Source: Eumeta japonica
Taxonomy: Eukaryota > Arthropoda > Insecta > Lepidoptera > Psychidae
Length of the DNA stretch: 64,000 bases
Assembly: GCA_005406025.1 (NCBI GenBank)
Contig: BGZK01000019.1
Coordinates: 124,001-188,000, forward strand
Direction of reading: 5' to 3'
The first letter of the stretch is position 1, and every line of letters begins with the position of its first letter. The position numbers were made by a program, and so were the translations under genes. The notes below the pieces were generated by a model that saw only the letters and a program-made list of their open reading frames with translations, had not been told where the DNA came from and searched no databases. Below, in pieces: positions 32,781-43,545 of this stretch.

Positions 32781-34500
32781 GTCCTCATCGGCTAACATCA
32801 CAGGCACGAAATTTCGTATTTGCAATAATATGATAACTCGTTGTAAACGCTACCACGACACGGCTGCCGCATCCAGGGTTGGATTTCGCTAAACAGACGC
32901 AAGCGAATCGTGGGCCAAAGCTTACATTATAATTCTGTGTTTGTAGGTATAAGAGGTGTAAATCTAAATTATATTATTATAACTGAAATTAGAGTTTCTT
33001 TATAATATTTTAAATTCAGTCATATTATAAGGTTTTATAAATAAAAATATAACATGGATGGTATAAGTAATTACGAAACTAGTTATTTTACTATTACACA
33101 ATACTAAAAAAGTAGAAAATAAACAAATGTAATTAAAAGTAATTAAAAACAAAATTTGATATTCTTAAAAAAGGAATTACAATTTAAAAATAGTGGTGAT
33201 TTTTAACTAATAAATAAAATAATATTACATTTTAATCTTCGATCGTCACCATTTTTTTGTCAAACTTATTGTATTACCAGAATAAAAGCATGTTACATTT
33301 GGCAGTAGAAGTGATAAATATAGAATGTAACATGATTTTATTCTTATAATATAATAAGTAAAATGAATTTACCAAACAAGAAGTAACTTCAATATCGATA
33401 CCTCTAAATATACAGAACGCTTAAAAGACAAATTTATAATAGTCCTCATTAGCAAATGTTATATATTGAACCGAAAGTATAAGTTAAAATTTTTATCTCA
33501 CCCAATTGAAACAGAAGACATTCCACGAACACAAGTACTACCTGAAAAAAAAATCTTAGATTAAATTACATCTTATGAGCATATTAACTTGGAATGTTAA
33601 TAATATATATTTAACTGAATGAATAATTAGATTAGTATTCTAGTATATAACAATCTTTAATTAACATACATTTCATAATTAAGTCAGGTGCGTTATTAAT
33701 ACTTAGTCGCTAATTCAGACAGAAATTACGTCATTTCCGCACACTTGTGGCTATAAGCGTAAGAAAGAATAGGCTGTCACGCGGCCAGACAGCGCTAAGA
33801 TGTGTGAGGTTGACCCGAAACATGGTCCTCGTTAATTTTCATTTCTTCAGTTGGCTTCAGCGTTCATATATTTGAGAGAATTCTTCTTCTTGATGAGATA
33901 TCACCGAAGAAATGCAAATTAGATTTAGGTTTTAAACCTGAGTTTAAATAAATTAAATATAACTCAATAAAACGTGTCGAATTCCTTAATATTGTGAAAT
34001 TGTAACAGGCTTATACAGAAATTTTTGAAAAACTGTTAGATACCAACCGATTAGAGCGGTCTTAATCCAAAACAATTGCACTTTAGAACTCTATTCTGTC
34101 TGTTTATTATTTCACAAAAGGTAATACTAGCGAATGCATTTTAATGGAGTTTTTACAGTTCGTTATCGCGGGGACTGACTTAAAACCATACGTTTTCATT
34201 TAAATTTGTACCCTACTCGACGGAAACGTTGGGAAATGCTCGTACAACCTAAAATTACGCACGAATGCCTCACAATAGCAGTGACGTTTAGAATGCTGAA
34301 GGATGAAAATACGAGAAAAGAAACTACTTGTATTTAATGTTGGGAAATCATAAATTTTATTTTATGAAGCTTTCATAAACATATGACTGAAACTAGTAAT
34401 GTTACAAATATGTTTTGAAATATGTAGAAAACTATCATAACAAAATTGGAACTAGCACCGAAATTTCCGTAGCACCACATGACATAGCAAAAGATTTATT
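32781..34500. other. No recognisable gene
   Basis: Very AT-rich DNA, with a GC-richer patch at 33765-33830 (GCTGTCACGCGGCCAGACAGCGC) beside ATTACGTCATTTCCGC, a CRE-like TTACGTCA. It may be regulatory. No gene is visible. Confidence 0.4.
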
Positions 34501-34552
34501 TCATACTAGCCTTCGCTGGCGGCTCTGTCCGCGTGGACAAAATGAATACTTT
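34500..34552 (-). repeat. End fragment of the GCGGG..AAGCTAGT repeat family
   Basis: ACTAGCCTTCGCTGGCGGCTCTGTCCGCGTGGACAAAATG is the complement of the ATTTT..CCACGCGGAC..GCC..CGAAAGCTAGT end seen in this family of repeats. Only the terminal 40-50 bases are recognisable. Confidence 0.5.
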
Positions 34553-35194
34553 CATATTTTATATCGAATTCGTTTTATATTGAAACGAACAAAGCCACAG
34601 GCAAAGGCTAATTTGAAGCGTAAATATACAATTTTTCTCTATTCTAGGGACAGATTTTTAAGGAAAATATTGATTATTTTTCATCGGAATACACATACGA
34701 AGTTTTAAATTATTTTAACCTACCTAAATCAGAAAATCAGAAATTGTCTTTAGATCAGAAAAAATAAATGATTTGTCAAAAAATTGTGTCACAAACAGTA
34801 TCTTGGTAACATTATAAACACCAAAATATATTTGTATGTTTGTTCCCTTTTATGTACGTCATATTTAGAATTCGAAATCAATTCTACAGTTGAGTCTTGA
34901 TTAAAGGCTACTTTGTATCTCGAAAAAAATGACGTTTTGCGCGAGTGAAGCTCATTATTTGTATTCAATGCTTTCGTCGTGGAACTGAATGTAGAAAGGT
35001 TTTTTTCGTTCATAGCAAATTTTGTAAATAAAAAAAACAACTTTACAGAACCGAAGCCATTAGGAAGAAACTACGTAGTCAAAATCTAGTCTAAGCCATA
35101 ATTTATATCCCAATATCAACGTCCCAAAAAACCTTAATAACGACACCCATATTGATTTAGTTTTATTTTTACGATTTTATTTTTAAAAAATATG
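34553..35194. other. No recognisable feature
   Basis: AT-rich DNA. Short frames on both strands have no motif. Confidence 0.45.
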
Positions 35195-35430
35195 TATTTT
35201 ATTTTTTAAGGCGTACTTTTACAAAGTTTCTAGTCAAATATCAATTGAACATTAAAACTTTGAACCCTCATTTTACCCCTTTATGAGTGGAGTTTCTAGA
35301 TTTTCTTCCTTATTTCTCGCCCACACCCCTAAATAAAATTCCCGTGCTAAATTTCAGCTTTCGAGGTCCAAGAATATGAGCTGAGCGTTAATGAATTAGT
35401 CAGTCAGAATTATAGTATCAATAAAAATGC
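35195..35430 (+). repeat. Lepidopteran repeat 3' part
   Basis: CCTCATTTTACCCCTTTATGAGTGGA, CTTATTTCTCGCCCACACCCCTAAA, and GTGCTAAATTTCAGCTTTCGAGGTCCAAGAATATGAGCTGAGCGTTAATGAATTAGTCAGTCAG follow the order of a common lepidopteran repeat (CCCCCTTAGGGG, CCAAATTTCAGCTTTCTAGGTCC, TGAGCTGTGCGTTGATGAATCAGTCAGTCAG). Confidence 0.65.
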
Positions 35431-36689
35431 GTTTTCTTTCATTAGCTTGAATACATTAGCATGAGTCAGACTAGCCAGGGTTTCTTATTCGTTATATTAT
35501 CTTAGAGTTTGATAATGAAACTCACTTAAGGATTTAATGTATTATGGTTTTTATGAAAAATCAAAAACGAAAAAGGTTAAAAGTAATCGTTTTTTTATTA
35601 CTTAGGGATCCCTCTTAATCTCTTACGTTGTTGTACTTTATTGTTATTTATTGTTACTGATTATAAACTCACGCGCATTTTCCAGGAGGAAGCTAGAGAC
35701 TACAGATTTCCACATGATACGATCTTTGCAGATCTCTCTTACTTCACTGACATCCATCAATCATTTCAAGCGAACTCGTCGGTTTCGGGTGACCTTTTGC
35801 ACGCCGCGACGTGGCCGTGCATTACAGTCGGTCAACAGAAAACATAAAGCCTACTCAACTTTAATTATTTTCATAAAAATGAAATATTTACATCATAATT
35901 ATACAATTATTTAGTATAAAGAGTACAATATTTAAAGAGGAACATTTATTCTTCAAACTTTATATCATTTCAATTCTCTCACTGGATATAATTGTAACAA
36001 CAAATCTCATTGAAAAAGTATTGCTTTGGCCGTCAATTGGTGTGTAGTTGGCATGTAAGGTTATAATCACGATTTAGCTCGATTCGCTTTATTAATTAAT
36101 TTGATTTCATTTTTAATTTAACCGGATTCATAAGGAAAAAAAATCTGTTAAATATGAGGTCTTTCACGTTTGTCAATTTTTTTTGTAACAAATTAAAAAT
36201 CAACAATTATTATATAACGAATCGAGAGAAATCAAGTTTTGAACAAAAGCGTTTGAGTATCCTTAGCCGTATGAGTAAACTTAATTTAGTATTTAAGAAT
36301 ATTTTTTAAGTTTTTTCCTGTTTTATTTACTATATCTTAGGTGTAGCTGCAAGTAAATTGAGCGGTAACTTAGAATTCTAAATATTACGTTTTCCAATTA
36401 AAATTTAATTTTGATTGGACCATATATTACTACTATTCAACAATTTGTGCGTTTCATTTACTATAAAAAAAATACTGTCGTGCACTTTTGGATTTTCCAA
36501 TTTTTTTTTAATATGCCGAAAATTTAGTCTGCATAGGATTTTTTACTGATTTTCACATGAGATTTCTACTGTTACGATCTGCTACTTGCCGACCATTTTA
36601 TCACACATTCGCTGCATAAATTAATTAACAAGTTCACTTTATTAGCTGTGAGGGTTACCATATTGTTAGAAACTTTCAACTCGTGCATA
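35431..36689. other. No recognisable gene
   Basis: AT-rich DNA. Frames at 35641-35847 and 35651-35914 overlap in different frames around a GC-richer patch (35780-35830) and have no motif. Confidence 0.45.
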
Positions 36690-36800
36690 TTATGGTTTAA
36701 AAGTTCTTTGTAGCCTTTTACAATTACGACAGACGGACGAACGAACGGGCGACAAACTTAACAATAGGTTCCCGTTGTGCCCTTTTAATATGGAATCATA
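36690..36800 (-). repeat. Degenerate copy of the 13380-13690 repeat family
   Basis: GACAGACGGACGAACGAACGGGCGACAAACTTAACAATAGGTTCCCGTTGTGCCCTTTTAATATGG parallels GACAGACAGACGGAGGAACGGACGG..ACAACAAAGTGATCCTACAAGGGTTAGGTTTTTCTTTTGAGG at 13605-13676. Confidence 0.5.
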
Positions 36801-37199
36801 TTTATTAGGTTAATCAGGCAAAAACCTTAAAGCCTGTGAAACATATTTGGAGAATTAGCTTTATTTTTACTGGTATTTTATGACCTTAGCTGGTTTGTCA
36901 CATATTCAAATACAGTCCGTTTATTATAGCAAAAGTATCTGCTGTGACTCAAAATTATCATTTAGACCCCGAAAAAAATTAAAAATAATTTATTTTTTAA
37001 TCATAAGTGAATGCTGCAAAGTCACGTATTCTGGAGGCCGGCCAAAAATTTCAAAGCTCAGAAAATATGTTTTTAATATTAATATATGCGCCTTCATGTT
37101 TTTCTGTATTCAACTGATTTAACATGCAATAAATTGTTCTTATTATATGAGGAAATCCTTATAAATAACCAACGCCCGGAAATAACGACATGTTTATGT
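36801..37199. other. No recognisable feature
   Basis: AT-rich DNA. The 80-codon frame 36880-37122 has no motif. Confidence 0.45.
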
Positions 37200-37590
37200 C
37201 GGATCCTAGCAAACAAAACACCATGGTGCTTTCTTGTTGCTTCATGCCGGGGCTTCGGGTAAGTTCACGCATCCGTCCCATGCCTTAACAGCAATAGCTC
37301 ATTCCTGATACAGCGAAGAGTCCCTTGTATTATGGTCGTGCGCACCATGACAACAAAGGAATTAGCGCGCGAAGAGATGTACCACACCATATCGGTCTCG
37401 TGAACAGGTGGGCCTGAGATGTGCATACTCAACTCTTCTGCATCCAGTGCGCCACTGAAAATATCCAGCATGGAACTGGAGATTCCCGCAGAAGGTTCAG
37501 GCCGTATTCCATGATTCGTCATGTCCCACCATCTTGCACGAGGGTCAGCGGTGAAAGCTCATGTTCCATTGCCGAGGCCGTGCGTGGAAT
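37200..37590. other. GC-rich patch open on both strands, unclassified
   Basis: A 390-bp segment near 50 percent GC, open on the minus strand (85 codons, 37522-37265) and partly open on the plus strand. The plus reading includes IMVVRTMTTKELAREEMYHT, the minus reading LDIFSGALDAEELSMHI. Neither contains a motif I know, and both are bounded by stops. It is probably the remnant of a mobile element or a lost exon. I cannot choose the strand. Confidence 0.35.
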
Positions 37591-38104
37591 AAATTTTCTT
37601 GTTATTATTACAATTTTAAAGAAAAAATATTCTACTATAAAGATACGCAGTATAATAGATTTAAGAATAACTTCTTCAATCAAGAATACGTTTTCCTATT
37701 TTCAGACGAAAAACTGTCTTTTTTTGAACGCTTTTTCCATATTATAATGCCTTTGGTGTCTTATGAGTGGACAAAATCTAAAGACCTTGAAAAAATCTTC
37801 GCCAAAATATAGAAAAAATACAACTTTTTCATTTTTCGTGTATTCAAACTATACAATATAGGAAACTATTTATACGACAACTTTCTGGGAGTACACTTTG
37901 GATTCGATAAATAATAATCGATAGGTAAGCATTTTCAGCAAATATTTTTGATATCAATGCTGAAGTTGTTCCACTGGAATACATCGGAGCATACTGCCAC
38001 AATGTCGCGATATTTATATCACTATATTTTGGCACCATCGCAATAAGCTGTAGTCGGCTCGCCTATGAAAAACGATTCTAGTTTCTGTTCAGGAATACAT
38101 TTTC
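37591..38104. other. No recognisable feature
   Basis: AT-rich DNA with short overlapping frames and no motif. Confidence 0.45.
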
Positions 38105-38410
38105 AACTATAATTTAACCCTTCGAGCGGTCGGCTCCGGCGCAGTCGATTCAATCACGGAGCGATGACGGGCGAGGCTCGACGCCACCGGCGATGTTGAC
38201 TGTCGCCGGCCAAATATTGACGAGGGACCCCGCTCCGGCCGGTTAGTTTGGTTGACGATTTGCCGAAACCGATTGTCGAGTCGCGATAAGCGTTTGATTT
38301 AGTACGGATTTTGATTAAGTTTACGAATTACTCAGCGACAAATCCGACGAAGCGACGGCGGCTTAAGAAACGACGCGACCGTTGATTTTGCTAAACAAGT
38401 AGCGAGGTAA
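38105..38410 (+). promoter_or_regulatory. CpG-rich island, possible promoter or non-coding first exon
   Basis: A 300-bp island dense in CpG: GAGCGGTCGGCTCCGGCGCAGTCGATTC, GACGCCACCGGCGATG, CCCCGCTCCGGCCGG, and GAAGCGACGGCGGCTTAAGAAACGACGCGACC. Near its right edge AGCGAG/GTAAATAG (38401-38412) resembles a splice donor. No long frame is present. If a host transcript starts in this window, this is among the best candidates, but that is inference. Confidence 0.3.
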
Positions 38411-39524
38411 ATAGATATTTTATTAACGATTCTGTGCTGTTTATTTTTCCAAAGAGACTATTTATTTTATTCGTATTGTTAATCTTTATTTAATTTCAAT
38501 TTAATGTATAATCAGAGTTTATATAGGTGGTCCGACCTATTGAACGTTTAGAAGAACATCGACAACTTCGCTCGCGTGGCTATATAATTAATTCCTACAG
38601 CTTCTGTATCTACTGATGACGCTGTGTCCATCTTGATCTCGATCTCGGTCCTGCTCTTGTTTCAATCTCTAAAAATACAATAGCAAGAAAGTATGACGTG
38701 ATTTAAAACCATATAGATAAGGAATTCTAAAAATAATTTCTTAAATTCAGTATTAGTATTACAATTTAAAAGAGTTTTGCAAATAATTCGGCTTCTAGGT
38801 GGTGTATTATGATAAATCAGGTTCTATTTTTTTAATTAAGTCTTCATCAATTTACTTCTGGAAATTGCATTCAATTCCATGCAGTATAGTATTTGCGTGA
38901 TGCGAACAAACATAGACAAAAAATTATTGCTTAGGTTTTTATTGTACTTATAACTAACTGTAACTGACCACACCAATTTCTCAAATATTTTCCATTTGAT
39001 CGATGCCTGCATCGGTCAGTTACAGTTTTATGTATGGATATTTTCAATACTGTTTCATTGAAACTATGACCTTTCATAGGCGCCGCTGGTTTCCTCTTCT
39101 AGCCCAAAGAAATGATATTGAGATTACTTCGATAGTGAATTTGGATTCTTCATGATTTGTTTACGCGGAAGTAGCGTTTGTTTGTTACCTAGTGGTAAAA
39201 CTAGGTGCGGCGAGTATCACACAACACAATCTAAATGCAGTCCATCTTAATTTGTAAGATTGCTACGACCAAGGTTCTTTGTTTACTTTTAATTACGTCT
39301 TTTTCACCTTTCTAGGGCATCAAAAACCTTTTTAATTTAACTCGCTCATATTAAAACATTTGCGAAATTGAGAAAAATCGACTGGTACAAGAATCTTAAA
39401 AATACCAACGACTTTTTTAACTACAATGTTGTAAAAGAATAAACTTTGTACATACGATGGGTATGCCAAAAGTAATTAATTAGATACTCGTTACTCAATA
39501 ATTTGATACTGGCAAGTTATAGTA
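38411..39524. other. No recognisable feature
   Basis: AT-rich DNA after the island. A short tandem CTCGATCTCG motif occurs at 38637-38650 (TCTTGATCTCGATCTCGG). No gene. Confidence 0.45.
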
Positions 39525-40010
39525 ATAATAATAATAAATCTTTATTTGTTCTAGACAATAAAAATATAACTAAGATTCATAAAATTCAATACCTAACACT
39601 TAAGGTCTGATTATAAATTAGTTAGCCGTTTATTTGTGAATATATATTTTAACTGTATTATTAAATTAAGTTATGACTATAGTCAAATTAGTAGAAATTA
39701 ATATAAATTGTTCATATAAAAAGATATTATGAGTTTTATTGTATGGACTCCAATCTGTTAAAAGCTCCTCCAAACATTTCCATTGATCTCTATCTTTCGT
39801 TGCTTTTATGCAGTTTCTCCCTGCGTCAGCGATGATTTCATCGCACAATCTTGCAATCGGTCGGTCTCTTTTTCTCCAGCCTCGGGGCCGTTCCACTCGG
39901 TTACTTTTAGCGTCCATCTGTCGTCGATGCATCTAGCAATAGGACCTGCCCATTTCTACTTCATGCTCTGAGCAAACAGCAAGGCATCAGTGAGCACATT
40001 TGTTCGTCGA
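39525..40010 (-). pseudogene. RTE-like LINE C-terminus with AAT-type 3' tail
   Basis: The minus strand reads KWKWAGPIARCIDDRWTLKVTEWNG and then, after a frameshift, RGWRKRDRPIARLCDEIIADAGRN, KATKDRDQWKCLEELL, stopping in place of the usual E-E-A-Y end. This W-A-G-H-I-A-R..R-W-T..G-R-P..R-W-D-[DE]-I..A-G..DR..W..LEE order is the C-terminal signature of RTE-clade non-LTR elements. The element's 3' end is the ATT/AAT run at 39522-39538. Upstream reverse transcriptase sequence is not recognisable, so the copy is 5'-truncated. Confidence 0.82.
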
Positions 40011-40674
40011 TGCATCTAGCAATGAGTACCTGCATGCTCTGATCATGCATAGCTTGCAAATGTATTGCAAACAATGTGTAAAGCAGTGCAGATTCATTTG
40101 TTCTTTGAGTACTATTATTTCTGGTTTAATGTCGTATTTTCACACACAAACAACAACTTCTTTCCATTGCTCTTTGTGCAGTTTGAATTTTACTTTTAGA
40201 CTTGTAGTTAAATATCTAGGTTTGACAAGCGTATGTGAGACATGGTAGTATTGCCGAATCCAACATATTTTTTTTATATTACAAGAATCTGAAATTTAAG
40301 TATCTCTGCCCAAAATTTTTTCCATGTAGATTTTCCAGGATATTTCTTTTTTTCTTTTCTTCAACACTTCTGTATCCCCCAAATGAAATCTCTTTGCCTA
40401 AGTAAGTATATTTTTGGGCAAATTCAAGTGAGGTATTTATTGTTCACTGTGATGGTTACTGTTCTGTCATCATTTAACAAACGACAAACTGGCATGTTAT
40501 ACATCATCGTAAATGCTGAATATTTAATGATAAATTTATAAATGAAACTTTTTTGAATTCAAATATTTTTTAATTACTTATTTTTGTGAGAATCTGATGG
40601 GGATTCGCTTCAACAATGAAACTCAGATGACGTAATCCTTGCGCTAAGATTTATTATGATTCGAAGCCTTAAGA
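40011..40674. other. No recognisable gene; possible mariner 4 5' flank at the end
   Basis: AT-rich DNA. The 82-codon frame 40000-40248 overlaps the LINE boundary and has no motif. Confidence 0.4.
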
Positions 40675-41605
40675 AAAGAATTTTTTGAACTTTTGCTTAC
40701 TACTTTTGTTGAGTTAGCTTGTTCGCGAGCAATAATTTTTAATTGGTTTACTGTGTTTAGAAGAGAACGGGGAAGCATTGAAGATGAAGCGAGAACATGT
40801 CGGGATCCGAACACATTCATTCGAGAAAATGTTTAAGCAAACGAAAAATTGACCCGATAGAACAAAGAATTACATATGTAGAGCTCGAGGGAGAACTGGG
40901 TATTGGATGAGCAGCTATGCAAACAATTATTCAACACCATCTTTCTCTCAGTATTATGATAGAGAAATTCAACGGAGGAGAAAAAAAAAAACGTATACGA
41001 TATATTTACCGGTGATATAACATGGCTGTACAACTTAGATCCCGAAAAAAACGACAATCGACCGTATGGTGCTTTGAAAATGAACTAAGACGAACACAAT
41101 GTCGCCGTGCATGAAGCTCATAGAAACAAATGATCGTCACGTTTCTTTTTTGTAACACCGGCCATATTTCTATTTAGATGGTTGAGGATCCACAGAGTTA
41201 ATGCAGAGTGGTATGTGATAGTTTGTGCTCCAACAGTATTATCAGCTGGGTGTGACAAGCGAGCGAAGTCACTAATCCGGCACCTTCTTTGGCATCGCGA
41301 CAACACCGCGCGATACACATCGGCCAGAACACTCGATTTTGTTAGAATTTTGTTAGAAACTTGAAGGAATCAAAAACTGTGTCTATCTTACTTAACCGAC
41401 CATATTTCTCCGACAGCATCATGCGAGTTTCACAAAACCAAAGAAAAAAAATGGAGGACAAGAGATACGAGAGAAAGAAAAATGCCCTGGCTGTCTATTA
41501 TTTAGGAATTTCTGCGGTATCTGAAAAAGAGTGGTCAGAAACATTTATTAAATGGTTTGAACACATGAAAAGGTGCTCAGGGTAAAAATTTTGAAAAGAT
41601 AGATA
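40675..41605 (+). pseudogene. Decayed mariner transposase (copy 4)
   Basis: Homology jumps between frames: FNWFTVFRRERGSIEDEART, KLTR / RITYVELEGELGIG, MQTIIQHHLSLS, KFNGGE, YLP then TGDITW (first catalytic Asp, GAT 41014-41016, with the following Glu changed to Ile), RQSTVWCFENEL, SKQMIVTFL..NTGHIS, NAEWYVIVCAPTVLS, HLLWHRDNTA (second Asp, GAC 41299-41301), TSARTLDF, and KEWSETFIKWFEHMKRCSG. The S-P-D-L-A-P block with the third Asp is not intact. Several stops and frameshifts are present. This is a fourth distinct mariner sequence in the window. It ends a few tens of bases before the repeat at 41660. Confidence 0.88.
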
Positions 41606-41659
41606 TTATTAATACAAAATATATATCGTGATTTTTGAATATCCAGTTTATTGACGCGA

Positions 41660-42049
41660 CAACGTCTTATAAATCAATGAACGCCGGCTGCACGCACGAA
41701 AAAGAAAGACTCGTCGCGTTCCGCCTGAGCCGCGCGTGCGAGCGAGAGCGCGGTACAATAGAGAGGCGCGATCGGCGTAAGCGTTCGGCTTGTGACGCAT
41801 CTATCTCTTTACTGTATGATTTAAGTAGAAGAATATTTAAATTAACGAGTGCAAATAAATGTTAATTTATCGAAAACATTGTCATTTTCAAGTAAGTCCT
41901 TCTTTGTATTATACAAAATAATGATAATTCAGTGATAATAATTCATTTCAATTCATAAAAGAATGCAATTTTTTCATTAATGTTTTCTCATGACATTATC
42001 ACGTAAAATTATCATTCGTAATCCGACTTAACAGACAACCAATTTTTTT
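41660..42049 (+). repeat. Dispersed 390-bp repeat, copy 1 of 2
   Basis: Shares with 53160-53520, in the same orientation, the left block AACGTCTTATAAATC.ATGAACGCCGG.TGCACGCA.GAAAAAG, GCGTTCCG.CTGAGCCG..CGTGCGAGCGAGAGCGCGG, and the right block AGTGATAATAATTCA, ATCACGTAAAATTATC..TCGTAA.CCGACTTA and GACAACCAATTTTTTT. The middle differs strongly between the copies. The 76-codon plus-strand frame here is a shadow. The class is unknown to me, though the left block is familiar from lepidopteran genomes. Confidence 0.85.
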
Positions 42050-42585
42050 CGCATACCCCTCATATATATCATATATACGTATATATAGACTGGCAAACGC
42101 ATAATTCTATTTTAAATCGCAGAATCGGACAAAAAATGGGATATATTCTGTAACATTTTCATGTTCTATCTCCAAATACGTAATTCAAACCTAATTTATA
42201 TCTATTAAACATTTTTCTTTTTGTATTAATTTCATCTTATTACGCAATCCATTTATTTTCATTTATATTACTATAATTTTCATAAATTCTTTATTTCACA
42301 AATTCTTTATTTGCTGTTATTAATTTAATTTGATATGAATATAGTCTTATTTACATTTTATGACTTCATATTTCAACTTTTATTTATTTTCCTTTTTCAT
42401 TAATCGCTTAATCATTCAATAAACAGATAAGCAGTTGCTTTGAACTACGTATATAAAGGCTATTTCACACAGATATCATTACAGCTCGTAATAAATGTAT
42501 TCTATAAGTAGACTTTGCTATATATAACTTTCCCGAATAAAACAACCTCCATCAAGAACTTTGATTTCTTTTCGACGTTCATTTA
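42050..42585. other. AT-rich stretch with one TATA-like signal
   Basis: Alternating AT sequence (CATATATATCATATATACGTATATATAG at 42060-42088). No gene. Confidence 0.4.
42450..42482 (+). promoter_or_regulatory. TATA plus initiator-like motif
   Basis: TATATAAAGG at 42450-42459 lies about 25 bases before ATCATT at 42475-42480, close to the arthropod initiator consensus. AATAAA occurs downstream at 42535. This combination could be a solo LTR or small-element promoter. No open frame follows. Confidence 0.22.
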
Positions 42586-42905
42586 CATGATCCTTCCGCC
42601 CGTCACGGAGGCGAGCCAACAAGATTAATGCCCTCGCAGACCTCCGGCGACCCCCGGAGCGTGTAACGTCGCAATGAAGAAGCCCAGTACCTCCCGGTCG
42701 TGTGCCGCGATCTGAAATTCAAAGTTGCCTTTTTTCACGCGGATCTCGGCCGGCGCCGGAACCTCTCAATTACTTTTATACCGCATTTTAATGAGCCTTT
42801 TCGAGTGATATACGCAGACTTGATAGTGAATTTACGACGGACATCCAAAAATTTATCACTACGACCTCGGCCGTGGGAGGGATATATTGAAAAAAAAAAA
42901 CTGGG
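42586..42905. promoter_or_regulatory. GC-rich island, possible conserved non-coding element
   Basis: TTCCGCCCGTCACGGAGGCGAGCC, GCAGACCTCCGGCGACCCCCGGAGCG, CTCGGCCGGCGCCGGAACC and CCTCGGCCGTGGGAGGG are separated by AT-rich stretches with TAAT cores. Antisense frames cross it on both strands (73 and 97 codons), consistent with composition rather than coding. Confidence 0.28.
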
Positions 42906-43089
42906 CACCGTCGTAAAATAATTTCCTTTGATGCGGTAAGCTTCGTTTTGTCGCTTCACAATGTGGCTCCTTTCTGTGTAATTACAGCAAGAGTTGCGTA
43001 CACTTCTTTCATTATATAAACTTTTCATTTTGTTATTGCTTTCATATTACTAATTTAAATTTCATGATATCGTTCCCAATCTATAAATA
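42906..43089. other. No recognisable feature
   Basis: Short AT-rich spacer before the next repeat. Confidence 0.4.
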
Positions 43090-43545
43090 CAAGCAAAGCA
43101 CCACTCACTCGCTCATCACTAGAACTACGATCTTGTAAGTCCGATTTACACAAAAATTGGTCTGACGACAGTTTGTATAAAGTAGGGACCCACCAATAAA
43201 GATTTTTTTAAGTTCACTATGAAATGGAGTAAAAGCGAAATTGAATTTTGTATGAAACTTTTTTATGTGGCGAGGTATGAAATTTGGTATCAATATTGCT
43301 TATTACAAATTGTGAGACATATTTCTCATAATACGGGGCGGAGGTAGTGTGGTTGTACAGTGTATAAAAATTAAAATCGGGTAGGAGTTAGGATGAACAG
43401 CATGACTGGGACGGAAATTAAGAATAGTAATGAAACTAAAATTTTAAAAAGAAGCAAGATTGGGAGTAACAGCAAGATTTTTCCATATAAAAGATGAGTG
43501 AACACATCTGCCTACGTGGGCAAAGCCGGGGTGGAAAGTTAGTAT
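43090..43545 (+). repeat. Second copy of the 4240-4575 repeat family
   Basis: Contains CTAGAACTACGATCTTGTAAGTCCGATTTACACAAAAATTGG upstream, then the blocks shared with 4240-4575, and ends CCTACGTGGGCAAAGCCGGGGTGGAAAGTTAGTA. This copy is longer than the one at 4.2 kb. The 85-codon frame 43494-43751 starts inside the end motif and is not a gene. Confidence 0.65.

Noticed and set aside
41635..41865. 76-codon plus-strand frame
   Set aside because: It starts inside the 390-bp repeat. The other copy of the repeat does not keep the frame.
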